Assembly (NCBI GenBank): GCA_903960135.1
Contig: CAJBZP010000001.1
Location: forward strand, 1-41,796
Length of the DNA stretch: 41,796 nucleotides
Source of the DNA: an uncultured Actinomycetes bacterium
GTDB lineage: Bacteria; Actinomycetota; Actinomycetes; S36-B12
Direction: 5' to 3'
The notes beneath the pieces are model-generated. The model searched no databases. It was not told the DNA's origin and was given only the letters and a program-made list of their open reading frames with translations. This document shows, piece by piece, positions 25,601 to 33,042 of this stretch. The first letter of the stretch is position 1. The number at the start of each line of letters is the position of its first letter. Made by a program: the position numbers and the translations under genes.

Positions 25601-26378
25601 CCTTGAGAAGCGCACCGGGCAGGAACTTGCCGACCTAGCATTAGATAACGAGGGCAAGCGCATCACCTTCCCCGACACTCAAGCCCGCCCGGTACCGGTA
25701 ATCACCAGCCCAGAGTGGTCCGGGAGTGAACATGGCGGGCGGCGCTACACCGCCTTTGCCATCAACGTCGAGCGACTTAAGCCCTGGCACACGCTAACCG
25801 GTCGAATGCATTTTTTCATCGACCACGACTGGATGAGTGAGATCGGCGAGAACATGCCGATATTTCGGCCGCCACTTAATCTGCATCGCCTCGACGGTGA
25901 TCAGCAAACTGGCATCGGTAAGGAAGTAACGGTTCGATACCTGACACCGCATTCGAAGTGGTCGATACATTCCGAATATCAGGACAACTTGTTCATGCTG
26001 TCACTTTCGCGCGGCGGACCGGAAATCTGGATGAGCCCGCAAGATGCTGCTGCCATCGGGGTTAAGGACAACGAATGGATTGAGTCTTACAATCGCAATG
26101 GGGTCGTTGTCGCACGCGCGATTGTCTCGCACCGCATGCCCGAGGGCACCGTCTACATGTACCACGCAAAAGATCGAACTGTCGACGTACCGCGCGCGGA
26201 GTTGAGTGGTAAACGCGGGGGTATCCATAACTCCTTGACCAGACTGATGATCAAACCAACCCACATTGTTGGCGGCTACGCACAGTTGTCATTTGCCTTT
26301 AATTACCTCGGCCCCACGGGTAATCAACGTGACGAAATCACCGTCATTCGCCGCCGTAACCAGGAGGTTCAGTACTGA
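22683..26378 (+). CDS. narG: Respiratory nitrate reductase alpha subunit
   Basis: This 1231-residue protein is normal for NarG. It reduces nitrate to nitrite at a Mo-bisMGD centre on the cytoplasmic face. The FS0 [4Fe-4S] site is H60-x3-C64-x3-C68-x34-C103, the arrangement with a His ligand that is unique to NarG. Asp229 in SFYDWYADLP corresponds to the Mo ligand Asp222 of E. coli. TDVPESADWWNASYLIMWGS and the NVPVTRTPDAHF segment are also highly conserved. No twin-arginine leader is seen, so it faces the cytoplasm. I chose GTG 22683, which overlaps the regulator stop and is preceded by AAAGGAGA. It overlaps narH by one base. Confidence 0.97.
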   Translation: MTTTHEADAATSEFLVRAGRFFTPGKASADGRTITRIGGRDSDVFYRDRWSHDKVVRSTHGVNCTGSCSWKVYVKDGIITWETQQTDYPSVGPDSPEYEPRGCPRGAAFSWYTYSPTRVRYPYVRGVLIDAYRAARRIHVDPVDAWAAIVNDSETRRSYQKARGKGGLVRVSWAEVNELIAAAHVHTIKEHGPDRVFGFSPIPAMSMASHAAGARFISLLGGSMLSFYDWYADLPVASPQVFGDQTDVPESADWWNASYLIMWGSNVPVTRTPDAHFMAEARYRGQKVVTVSPDYADNTKFADEWMSPHPGTDGALAMAMGHVILKEFFIERQVPRFVDYVKKFSDLPFLVSLRAKDGAWVPDKFVTAADLGDDGDGAEFKTVLVNSETGLPHVPNGSLGFRFNDSGVGKWNLDLEGVDPTLSFHGATDTEAVEVLLPRFDVGQANSESGGVHRRGVPAARLALRGGSRLVTTVFDLLLAQYGVGREHLPGDWPTDYNDPEPYTPTWQEEITGVPAAMAERIGREFAQNAEDSGGRSMIIMGAGTNHWFHSDTIYRTFLALTTLTGTQGINGGGWAHYVGQEKCRPVTGWAQLAFGLDWSRPPRQMIGTGFWYVQTNQWRYDRLGAELLASPLGEGRFKGKTMIDTIAQSARSGWMPSYPQFDRNPLDLVDEADAAGVTPSDYVAQQLKSGKLKFAIDDPDAKENWPRILTVWRANLLGSSSKGNEYFLRHLLGTDNSVRAEETPPDERPQDVIWHDEAPEGKLDLLVSIDFRMTSTGLFGDVLLPAATWYEKHDLSSTDMHPFVHAFTPAIDPPWETKSDYDIFQELGRQVSHVAQGHLGLRQDLVSVPLLHDTQDEMAVPGGVVRDWRTGEVDLIPGKTAPKFVVVKRDYTEIGAKMSALGPLTETLGMVTKGVSFSPADEVRELARINGVIPDGIAAGRPSLVTDVHACETILALSGTTNGRLAVSGFRFLEKRTGQELADLALDNEGKRITFPDTQARPVPVITSPEWSGSEHGGRRYTAFAINVERLKPWHTLTGRMHFFIDHDWMSEIGENMPIFRPPLNLHRLDGDQQTGIGKEVTVRYLTPHSKWSIHSEYQDNLFMLSLSRGGPEIWMSPQDAAAIGVKDNEWIESYNRNGVVVARAIVSHRMPEGTVYMYHAKDRTVDVPRAELSGKRGGIHNSLTRLMIKPTHIVGGYAQLSFAFNYLGPTGNQRDEITVIRRRNQEVQY

Positions 26379-28006
26379 TGAAGATCATGGCCCAGATGGG
26401 CATGGTGATGAACCTTGATAAGTGCATCGGCTGCCACACCTGCTCGGTAACCTGCAAGCAAGCATGGACCAATCGCACCGGGGTTGAGTACGCGTGGTTT
26501 AACAACGTCGAAACCCGACCAGGCCAGGGTTACCCGCGCACCTACCAAGACCAGGGAAAGTGGAAAGGCGGGTGGGAGCTCAAGCGCGGCAAGTTGCGGC
26601 TGAGATCGGGCGGGCGGATCAAACGCCTACTCCACATCTTCAGTAATCCGAAATTACCGACGCTGCAGGACTACTACGAGCCCTGGACCTACGAGTACGA
26701 CATGCTCATCTCCACACCACTTGGCGAACACACGCCGGTCGCTCGGCCTAAGTCCCTGATAACAGGCAAGCCGATGAAGATCGAATGGTCGGCCAACTGG
26801 GATGATGACCTTGCTGGTGGCCCCGAACTCGCACCTAGTGACCCAGTCCTCGTCAAGATCAGGGATCAGGTGACTGATCGCGTCAAGATGGAATTCGAAC
26901 AAGCCTTCATGTTCTACCTGCCTCGCATATGTGAGCACTGCCTCAATCCCGCATGTGTCGCTGCCTGCCCCTCCGGGGCCATGTACAAACGTGCTGAAGA
27001 TGGAATTGTGCTGGTCGATCAGGATGCTTGCCGCGGTTGGCGCATGTGTGTGTCAGGCTGCCCTTACAAAAAGGTCTACTTCAACCACAACACCGGTAAA
27101 GCCGAGAAGTGCACCCTGTGCTACCCACGCCTTGAAGTCGGACTACCCACCGTCTGCTCCGAGACATGTGTCGGTCGGCTGCGCTATCTGGGGCTATTTC
27201 TTTATGATGCCGATGCGGTGACGGCTGCCGCCGAGACCGAAGATGAACATGGCCTGTTGCAAGCACAGTTGGATCTACTACTTGATCCGAATGATCCCAA
27301 TGTGCAATTACAGGCCTTACGTGACGGTATACCCCAAGACTGGCTGGATGCCGCCAAGGAATCGCCGGTGTACAAGTTGGCCAAGGAATACAAGGTCGCA
27401 TTACCTCTGCACCCGGAGTATCGAACCATGCCAATGGTTTGGTACATCCCACCGCTTTCACCGGTGGTCGATGCCCTGCGTGAGACCGGAAATGACGCGG
27501 AGGATGCAGGAAATCTCTTCGGGGCACTCGAATCTCTGCGCATACCGATTGAGTACTTGGCGGAGTTGTTCACAGCCGGTGATACAGCACCAGTTAGTCA
27601 ATCGCTCAAAACTTTAGCCGCGATGCGCTCATATATGCGTGATGTAAACCTAGGGCGCGACCCCAAGCCCGAGATTCCAGCCGCGGTAGGCATGTCTGAG
27701 GAATCAATTTATAACTTGTACCGGTTGCTGGCCATCGCCAAGTACGAGGACCGCTATGTGATTCCTAAGGCACATGCAGAGACGGCGCGTGACCTAGAGG
27801 AACTTGCTTGCTCACTTGATGTTTCCGGCGGGCCGGGGCAGTACCAACCCGGACCATTCGGCGGTGCGTCTGGTCGCCCGGTGCCGGTGGCAGTCGAAAC
27901 TTTCCACGCCTTGAAGGTACGTCAGACCACCGAGGTGCTGATTCCATTGGACGCAGTCCGGATGAACTTACAAAACTGGCACGGCCAAGGAGCAACTGAT
28001 GAGTAG
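26378..28006 (+). CDS. narH: Respiratory nitrate reductase beta subunit
   Basis: This 542-residue iron-sulfur protein transfers electrons from NarI heme to NarG. Four cysteine groups are visible: CIGCHTCSVTCKQAW, CEHCLNPACVAACPSGAM, CRGWRMCVSGCPYKKVYF with CTLCYPR, and CSETCVGRLRYLG. The Trp in CRGWRMC replaces a Cys and marks the [3Fe-4S] centre, giving three [4Fe-4S] and one [3Fe-4S]. The ATG shares one base with the narG stop and a GGAGG lies ten bases upstream. The C-terminal region is typical of NarH, and the end overlaps narJ by eight bases. Confidence 0.97.
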   Translation: MKIMAQMGMVMNLDKCIGCHTCSVTCKQAWTNRTGVEYAWFNNVETRPGQGYPRTYQDQGKWKGGWELKRGKLRLRSGGRIKRLLHIFSNPKLPTLQDYYEPWTYEYDMLISTPLGEHTPVARPKSLITGKPMKIEWSANWDDDLAGGPELAPSDPVLVKIRDQVTDRVKMEFEQAFMFYLPRICEHCLNPACVAACPSGAMYKRAEDGIVLVDQDACRGWRMCVSGCPYKKVYFNHNTGKAEKCTLCYPRLEVGLPTVCSETCVGRLRYLGLFLYDADAVTAAAETEDEHGLLQAQLDLLLDPNDPNVQLQALRDGIPQDWLDAAKESPVYKLAKEYKVALPLHPEYRTMPMVWYIPPLSPVVDALRETGNDAEDAGNLFGALESLRIPIEYLAELFTAGDTAPVSQSLKTLAAMRSYMRDVNLGRDPKPEIPAAVGMSEESIYNLYRLLAIAKYEDRYVIPKAHAETARDLEELACSLDVSGGPGQYQPGPFGGASGRPVPVAVETFHALKVRQTTEVLIPLDAVRMNLQNWHGQGATDE

Positions 28007-28640
28007 CACGTTGAAATCCGATACCGCAATAGCGCGATTGGCCACCTCGTGGCTGCTTTGGTACCCAGACGCCGAGCTCCAAGCCCGCCTGGATGAAATC
28101 GCAGTTGCTATCGAGGCACTGCCTCCGAAGACGCGGCTGCCCCTTAAAGCCTTTGTTGACTACCTCTGGGCTACGCCGCTCAGTGATATTCAGGCTCACT
28201 ATGTCGCCACCTTCGATATGAAGCGCAAGGCCTGCCCTTATCTGACCTACTGGACCGACGGTGACACTCGCAATCGTGGACAGGCGATTCTCAGGTTCAA
28301 ACAGGCTTATCTGGCATCCGGGTTCGATCCGGGAAACCGAGAGCTTGCCGACCACTTGTGCGTCGTCTTGGAGTTTGCGGCAATAGGCGATCAGTTGACG
28401 GGAGATGCGCTACTGACCGAGCACAGTGGGCCGATTCACTTGCTCCGTGACGCGCTGGCGAACCTGGATTCCGCCTACTCCTACCTGCTCGATGCCGTCA
28501 TCGCCACCTTGCCGGAGATCACCTCGGAGTTAAAGGCTCGCATCGCCCAATTAGCAGCGCAGGGGCCGCCGATGGAGGAAGTCGGCTTAGAACCATTCCC
28601 GGTATTTGTCACCTTGGACCCGATTGGCGGCCGTCGATGA
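27999..28640 (+). CDS. narJ: Nitrate reductase molybdenum cofactor assembly chaperone
   Basis: This 213-residue, all-helical TorD/NarJ-family chaperone binds apo-NarGH and allows Mo-cofactor insertion and membrane attachment. The conserved segment TYWTDGDTRNRGQAILRFKQ is characteristic, as is DHLCVVLEFAA after it. The start overlaps narH by eight bases, and the end overlaps narI by four (ATGA). The helper is not part of the final enzyme. Confidence 0.94.
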   Translation: MSSTLKSDTAIARLATSWLLWYPDAELQARLDEIAVAIEALPPKTRLPLKAFVDYLWATPLSDIQAHYVATFDMKRKACPYLTYWTDGDTRNRGQAILRFKQAYLASGFDPGNRELADHLCVVLEFAAIGDQLTGDALLTEHSGPIHLLRDALANLDSAYSYLLDAVIATLPEITSELKARIAQLAAQGPPMEEVGLEPFPVFVTLDPIGGRR

Positions 28641-29371
28641 GTGCTTCCGACATTTTGCTTTGGGTGGCGCTGCCGTACTTGACGATTGCGGTATTCGTCA
28701 CCGGCATGTTCTGGCGATACAAGTACGACAAATTCGGTTGGACTACTAGGTCGAGCCAACTCTATGAACGTAAAGTCATCCGTATTGCGAGCCCTTTATT
28801 TCATCTCGGCATCTTGGCGGTTCTCGGTGGTCACGTGATGGGCCTGCTGATTCCGGAGAACTGGACACATGCAGCGGGGCTCAGCGAGGATGCGTACCAC
28901 CTAATGGCAGTTGGCCTTGGTGCCGTTGCCGGTGCCTGCACGCTCTTTGGGATCTCATTACTCATCTATCGCCGGCGGACCAACGGTGCTGTCTTCGCTG
29001 CCACCACGAGGAATGACAAAGCAATGTATGTCTTCTTAGTCGCCGCCATCTGTCTTGGTCTTTTAACAACACTCGTTGGATCTGGAATCGTTGGTGAAGG
29101 TTACAACTACCGTGAGACGGTATCGCCCTGGTTTCGATCGATTTTCCTAATGGATCCAAAACCGGAACTGATGGCCCAGGCACCGGCTTCATTTCACATT
29201 CACGCGGTAGCTGGCATGCTGTTATTCCTTATCTGGCCATTTACGCGGTTAGTGCATGCATTCAGCGCTCCAGTTCAGTACCTGTTCCGGCCATACGTCG
29301 TCTACCGTGAGCGCGGGCCGCATGACCCGGGGAGTCGCACCGCCAGGCGCGGCTGGGAGCGCGTTGGCTAA
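28637..29371 (+). CDS. narI: Respiratory nitrate reductase gamma subunit (cytochrome b)
   Basis: This 244-residue, five-helix membrane protein oxidises quinol and passes electrons to NarH. The heme ligands are recognisable: paired histidines in LFHLGILAVLGGHVMGLLIP (E. coli His56/His66) and those in FHIHAVAGMLLFLIWPFTRLVHAF (His187/His205). FRPYVVYR is the usual C-terminal motif. The N-terminal ATG overlaps the narJ stop by four bases. A YwiC-like gene starts inside or just at its 3' end. Confidence 0.95.
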   Translation: MSASDILLWVALPYLTIAVFVTGMFWRYKYDKFGWTTRSSQLYERKVIRIASPLFHLGILAVLGGHVMGLLIPENWTHAAGLSEDAYHLMAVGLGAVAGACTLFGISLLIYRRRTNGAVFAATTRNDKAMYVFLVAAICLGLLTTLVGSGIVGEGYNYRETVSPWFRSIFLMDPKPELMAQAPASFHIHAVAGMLLFLIWPFTRLVHAFSAPVQYLFRPYVVYRERGPHDPGSRTARRGWERVG

Positions 29372-30149
29372 GTACCAGGTGCGCTCGCGCAAAACTTATT
29401 TCCCACCGCAACATGGTGCTTGGGCCTTCTTATTCGTGCCACTACTTATCGGTTTCCTGCTGGGAGCTGCATCCCCAATCGGGTTAGTGTTCGCCATCAC
29501 CTGGGTGTGTGCATATCCGGTATCTTTTTTTGGCGGTCGCGCGTTCTTGACCAGGCTTAGGCGTGGCGCCTGGACCCCGCGCGCGCATAAAGACATTAGC
29601 TCCGCAATTCCATGGCTGCTGATCGCAAGCGTCGGCACTCTCACCCTGCTTTATTTGCGCACTTGGGTGCTAATCCCAGCGCTGTTTATTGCCGGCCTGT
29701 GGCTCATCAGCCTCATGTTGGCAAAGTCAGGGCGCGAACGCAGTCTTAGCAATGACCTACTCCTCGTGGTAATCGCGGTCATCGCGCTACCACTTATTTG
29801 GGCTGTTTCAACAAACACCACTGACCTTGCCCTAGTTCCACCAAGTATCTGGCTAGCGGCGATTGTCTGCGCGGTCTATTTCACCGGTTCAGTGATTCAC
29901 GTGAAATCACTAATCCGTAAAGCCCGTGACCCCAGATGGCACCTAGCAAGCGTGGTGTATCACGGCATCGCACTTGTTGCGATGTCACTGGTCACCTGGT
30001 GGTTGCTCGTGCCCTTCGGCGTGGCTATGGTGCGAACCCTGGTGATGAAGCCTGGGCTACGGCCAGCCACGATTGGCGCCGTCGAAATCCTAATTTCCGT
30101 TCTCGTCGTTAGCTGCGTGGTCGCAGCTAGTGTTCAAGTGGTTTCGTAG
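29364..30149 (+). CDS. YwiC-like integral membrane protein
   Basis: The product is about 260 residues with roughly eight hydrophobic segments. The N-terminal motif YFPPQHGAWAFLFVPLLIGF is the hallmark of the YwiC-like family, which is often found beside nitrate or anaerobic respiration genes in Bacillus and actinobacteria; its biochemical role is not known. The start is uncertain. TTG at 29364 has GGGAG upstream and gives an eight-base overlap with narI, matching the narH/narJ junction. ATG 29322 and GTG 29379 are alternatives. The last 23 bases overlap the convergent bldC gene. Confidence 0.7.
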   Translation: MAKYQVRSRKTYFPPQHGAWAFLFVPLLIGFLLGAASPIGLVFAITWVCAYPVSFFGGRAFLTRLRRGAWTPRAHKDISSAIPWLLIASVGTLTLLYLRTWVLIPALFIAGLWLISLMLAKSGRERSLSNDLLLVVIAVIALPLIWAVSTNTTDLALVPPSIWLAAIVCAVYFTGSVIHVKSLIRKARDPRWHLASVVYHGIALVAMSLVTWWLLVPFGVAMVRTLVMKPGLRPATIGAVEILISVLVVSCVVAASVQVVS

Positions 30150-30336
30150 GGCCTTGTATCTCCAAGAGCGCCTGCACCTCATCAGCGCGATAGCGCCGGT
30201 GCCCGCCAAGGGTCCGGATGCACGACAACTTGCCCGCCTTCGCCCAGCGCGTGACCGTCTTTGGATCAACGCGAAACAAAGCTGCCACCTCGGCCGGCGT
30301 GAGCAACAACTCGGCCTCTGGGCTACGTCCAGCCAT
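30127..30336 (-). CDS. bldC: BldC-type MerR-like small DNA-binding protein
   Basis: This 69-residue protein is made almost entirely of a winged helix-turn-helix: LLTPAEVAALFRVDPKTVTR, then WAKAGKLSCIRTLGGHRRYR. This is nearly the full Streptomyces BldC signature. BldC binds DNA as head-to-tail oligomers on direct repeats and controls development and many transcription starts. I start at ATG 30336, which has CGGAGG just upstream; longer frames are not real. Its neighbourhood (dehydrogenase, DUF3073, purM/purF) matches the conserved actinobacterial locus. The 3' end overlaps the convergent YwiC-like gene by 23 bases. Confidence 0.92.
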   Translation of the reverse strand: MAGRSPEAELLLTPAEVAALFRVDPKTVTRWAKAGKLSCIRTLGGHRRYRADEVQALLEIQGPTKPLEH

Positions 30337-30482
30337 CCGCGCCTCCGATGAATTAGACAGCCCGGCTCTCCTGACGAAGCCAACAGGGCCTACTGTTCCA
30401 CCGACCTCAGCAGGCAGCAAGGGAAATCGGGCAATTCGAGCATATTTCTCGGATATCTCGATCGGAAAACCAAGGGGCAACC

Positions 30483-31571
30483 ATGGCGAGCACGAAGTTA
30501 TCGGGGCCCTGGGCGGACTTCGCCGGGCATGAGGAATTGGTGGTCGCCTACGACGAGGCCAGTGGCATGCAGGCGGTAATCGCGCTGCATTCGACCGTGC
30601 TCGGCCCGGCACTTGGTGGCGTCCGGATGTCCTGTTACACCGATCATCAGGGCGCGACCGAATCGTCTGGGCCGGCAGCGGCTGCGCGCCAAGATGCACT
30701 GCGGCTGTCGCGAGCGATGACCTACAAGAACGCCCTCGCCGGCCTCGATCATGGTGGCGGTAAAGGCGTCATCTTTGGTGACCCGGGGAATAAGTCGGTC
30801 GAGGTGCTGCATGCATTTGGTCGACTCGTCACTTCACTGGGCGGTCGTTATATCACCGCCGGTGACGTCGGCATGAGCGTCGCGGACATGGACACCATCG
30901 GCCAGACCTGCCGTTGGACCACCGGCCGGTCGCCGGCGAGCGGTGGCGTTGGCGACAGCGGAATCTTGACCGCCGTCGGCGTCTGGCAGGCCATGCGCGC
31001 CGCGGCCGGGCAGATCTGGGGCACCTGCGACCTAGCCGGGCGCCGGGTCGGGGTGGTCGGTGCCGGCAAAGTCGGTGGCCGGCTGGTCGGCCACTTGATC
31101 GACGAGGGCGCCGTTGTCTTCGTGGTCGATCCCGCTTCGGTCACCTTGGCCGGCCTTGTCAAGCAATACCCGCAGGTTCAAGTCTTAGAGTCAACCGCGG
31201 CGCTCCTTGGCGCCGACCTAGATGTGCTCTCCCCGAATGCCATGGGCGGGTTCTTGACGATGGAGCTAGCCGACCACCTGAGGGTGCCGCTGATCTGCGG
31301 TGGGGCCAATAACCAACTGGCCAGCCCCGAGGTCGCCGACGTGCTCGCCGCCCGGGGGGTGCTCTACGCCCCGGATTTCATGGTCAACTGCGGGGGCGTG
31401 ATCCAAGTTGCCGAAGAGCTCACCGGCTGCGATCTGGAGCGGGCCCGGGCCAAGGTCATGCAGGTTTTCACCACTACCGAAAAAGTGCTGGCCCGGGCCC
31501 AGCGCACCGGTTGCACCCCGGTGGCGGCCGCGGAGGCCCTCGCCGAGGACCGAATCGCTGGCCGCGGTTAA
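30483..31571 (+). CDS. vdh: Leu/Val/Phe-type amino acid dehydrogenase
   Basis: The 362-residue protein belongs to the Glu/Leu/Phe/Val dehydrogenase family and oxidatively deaminates an amino acid with NAD+, or the reverse. Lys82 in MTYKNALAGLD and Lys94 in HGGGKGVIFGD correspond to the substrate-binding and catalytic lysines of leucine dehydrogenase. The NAD fold shows GVVGAGKVGGRLVG, and NCGGVIQVAEE is the usual C-terminal motif. In Streptomyces the gene next to bldC is valine dehydrogenase, so valine/leucine catabolism is likely, though specificity is inferred. It is preceded by AAGGGG and divergently placed from bldC (146-bp gap). Confidence 0.88.
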   Translation: MASTKLSGPWADFAGHEELVVAYDEASGMQAVIALHSTVLGPALGGVRMSCYTDHQGATESSGPAAAARQDALRLSRAMTYKNALAGLDHGGGKGVIFGDPGNKSVEVLHAFGRLVTSLGGRYITAGDVGMSVADMDTIGQTCRWTTGRSPASGGVGDSGILTAVGVWQAMRAAAGQIWGTCDLAGRRVGVVGAGKVGGRLVGHLIDEGAVVFVVDPASVTLAGLVKQYPQVQVLESTAALLGADLDVLSPNAMGGFLTMELADHLRVPLICGGANNQLASPEVADVLAARGVLYAPDFMVNCGGVIQVAEELTGCDLERARAKVMQVFTTTEKVLARAQRTGCTPVAAAEALAEDRIAGRG

Positions 31572-31689
31572 CGCCCGCCAAGGCGGACCGGTACTGTAGG
31601 CGCACGCGGGGCGGCCCGGGTTACCCGGCCGCAGACGCAATTTCCGTCCACACGACTGGGGCGATAGTCCCGGATGAGGGGGTCGAGCC

Positions 31690-31929
31690 ATGGGGCGCGG
31701 CCGGGCAAAAGCCAAGCAGACCAAGGTTGCCCGTGAGTTGAAGTACGGCGGGCCACAGACCGATTTTGATCGGTTGCAAGCAGAGTTGGCGGGCAGTGCA
31801 GGTACTCACTCGTCCCCGCGCGCCGGTGACGGCGACGCGGCCGATGACGCCCAAGCAGATGACGCCCAAGCAGATGACGCCCAAGCAGATGACCCGTACT
31901 CGAAGTACTACGACGAATCAGCCGACTAA
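31690..31929 (+). CDS. DUF3073 family protein
   Basis: In this 79-residue actinobacterial protein, the N-terminus MGRGRAKAKQTKVARELKYG is the conserved basic part of DUF3073, and the C-terminus ends DPYSKYYDESAD, also conserved. Between them is an acidic linker with three DDAQA repeats. The function is unknown; the basic head and acidic tail suggest nucleic-acid or protein binding. It is converged upon by purM (18-bp gap). Confidence 0.88.
   Translation: MGRGRAKAKQTKVARELKYGGPQTDFDRLQAELAGSAGTHSSPRAGDGDAADDAQADDAQADDAQADDPYSKYYDESAD
31843..31893 (+). repeat. 15-bp tandem repeat in DUF3073 gene
   Basis: Three identical 15-base units (GATGACGCCCAAGCA) plus six bases of a fourth, coding DDAQA repeats. 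The identity at DNA level, including third positions, points to recent slippage. Confidence 0.85.
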
Positions 31930-31947
31930 TACGTTCGCCCTCGATGA

Positions 31948-33042
31948 TCAGCCGGTTTGCTGCTGGCCAACGAGGATAACCGCACCGCCGCCACCGCCCT
32001 TTGCGGGCGAATCACCCATCTCACCATCGCGGCGATCGCGCACTGCACCGCAAACCCAGGCCTTTACTCCGCGTCCGGTCAGTAGCTCAATTGCCTGGCT
32101 CGCGGCACCCGCCGGCAAAATTGCGACCATGCCGATACCCATGTTCAAGGTGCGCTCAAGCTCAAGTTGATCAACCGCGCCCAAGCCCCCAATGAGATTG
32201 AAGATCGGCAGCGGTGCCCAAGTGGTCCGGTCAACCACCGCCGCCAGCTGAGGCGGCAGCACTCGAGCAATATTGGCCGCGAGCCCGCCGCCGGTCACGT
32301 GGCTTAATCCGTGCACCGGCACCGCGTCAATCAAAGCCAAAACGTCTTGCGCGTAGATTCGGGTCGGCTCCAGTAACTCCTCGCCAACGGTGCGATCAAG
32401 TTCAGGTAGATACGCGTTGATGCCCGGGCCCTTGTCACCTAGGAGCACATACCGAGCCAGGGAATAGCCATTGGAGTGCAGGCCCGATGCGGCCATCGCG
32501 ACCAAAACATCGCCGGCGACAACTCGATCGGGGCCCAGTAGCAAATCTGCCTCGACCACACCGGTACCGGCGCCGGCTAGGTCGTACTCATCAGGTGCCA
32601 GTAAACCCGGGTGCTCGGCTGTCTCACCCCCGAGTAACGCGCAGCCAGCCAATTGGCAACCCGCTGCAATACCCGACACGATCGCCGCGATCCGCTCTGG
32701 GACAACCGATCCGGTGGCGATGTAGTCGGTTAGAAAAAGTGGCTCGGCACCTACGACAACTAAGTCATCCACCACCATCGCGACGAGATCGATGCCGATC
32801 GTGTCGTGCACGTCCATCGCTCGAGCAACCGCAACCTTGGTGCCAACACCATCTGTCGAGGTAGCAAGTAGTGGCCTTCGGTACTTCGTCAACGCCGAGG
32901 CATCGAAGAGTCCGGCGAATCCACCGAAGTCACCGACCGACTCCGGCCGCTGCGCTGCCTTTACCGATTCGCGCATTAGCGCAACAGCCCGCTCGCCAGC
33001 TTCGACATCAACCCCGGCTGCCGCGTATGAGGCTCCCGTCAT
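31948..33042 (-). CDS. purM: Phosphoribosylformylglycinamidine cyclo-ligase (AIR synthetase)
   Basis: This 364-residue protein converts FGAM and ATP to AIR in purine synthesis. Family motifs are YAAAGVDVEAGERAV, the glycine-rich DGVGTKVAVA, DLVAMVVDDLVVVGAEPLF, GGETAEHPG and SGLHSNGYSLAR, with VTGGGLAANIARVLP near the C-terminal domain. The start overlaps purF by four bases. The last residues (GGGGGAVILVGQQQTG) form an unusual glycine-rich tail. Confidence 0.96.
   Translation of the reverse strand: MTGASYAAAGVDVEAGERAVALMRESVKAAQRPESVGDFGGFAGLFDASALTKYRRPLLATSTDGVGTKVAVARAMDVHDTIGIDLVAMVVDDLVVVGAEPLFLTDYIATGSVVPERIAAIVSGIAAGCQLAGCALLGGETAEHPGLLAPDEYDLAGAGTGVVEADLLLGPDRVVAGDVLVAMAASGLHSNGYSLARYVLLGDKGPGINAYLPELDRTVGEELLEPTRIYAQDVLALIDAVPVHGLSHVTGGGLAANIARVLPPQLAAVVDRTTWAPLPIFNLIGGLGAVDQLELERTLNMGIGMVAILPAGAASQAIELLTGRGVKAWVCGAVRDRRDGEMGDSPAKGGGGGAVILVGQQQTG

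Noticed and set aside
30442-30460. Two ATAT..CTCG direct repeats upstream of the dehydrogenase, possible BldC site
   Set aside because: BldC does bind direct repeats, but the motif is short and AT-rich and I cannot show it exceeds chance.
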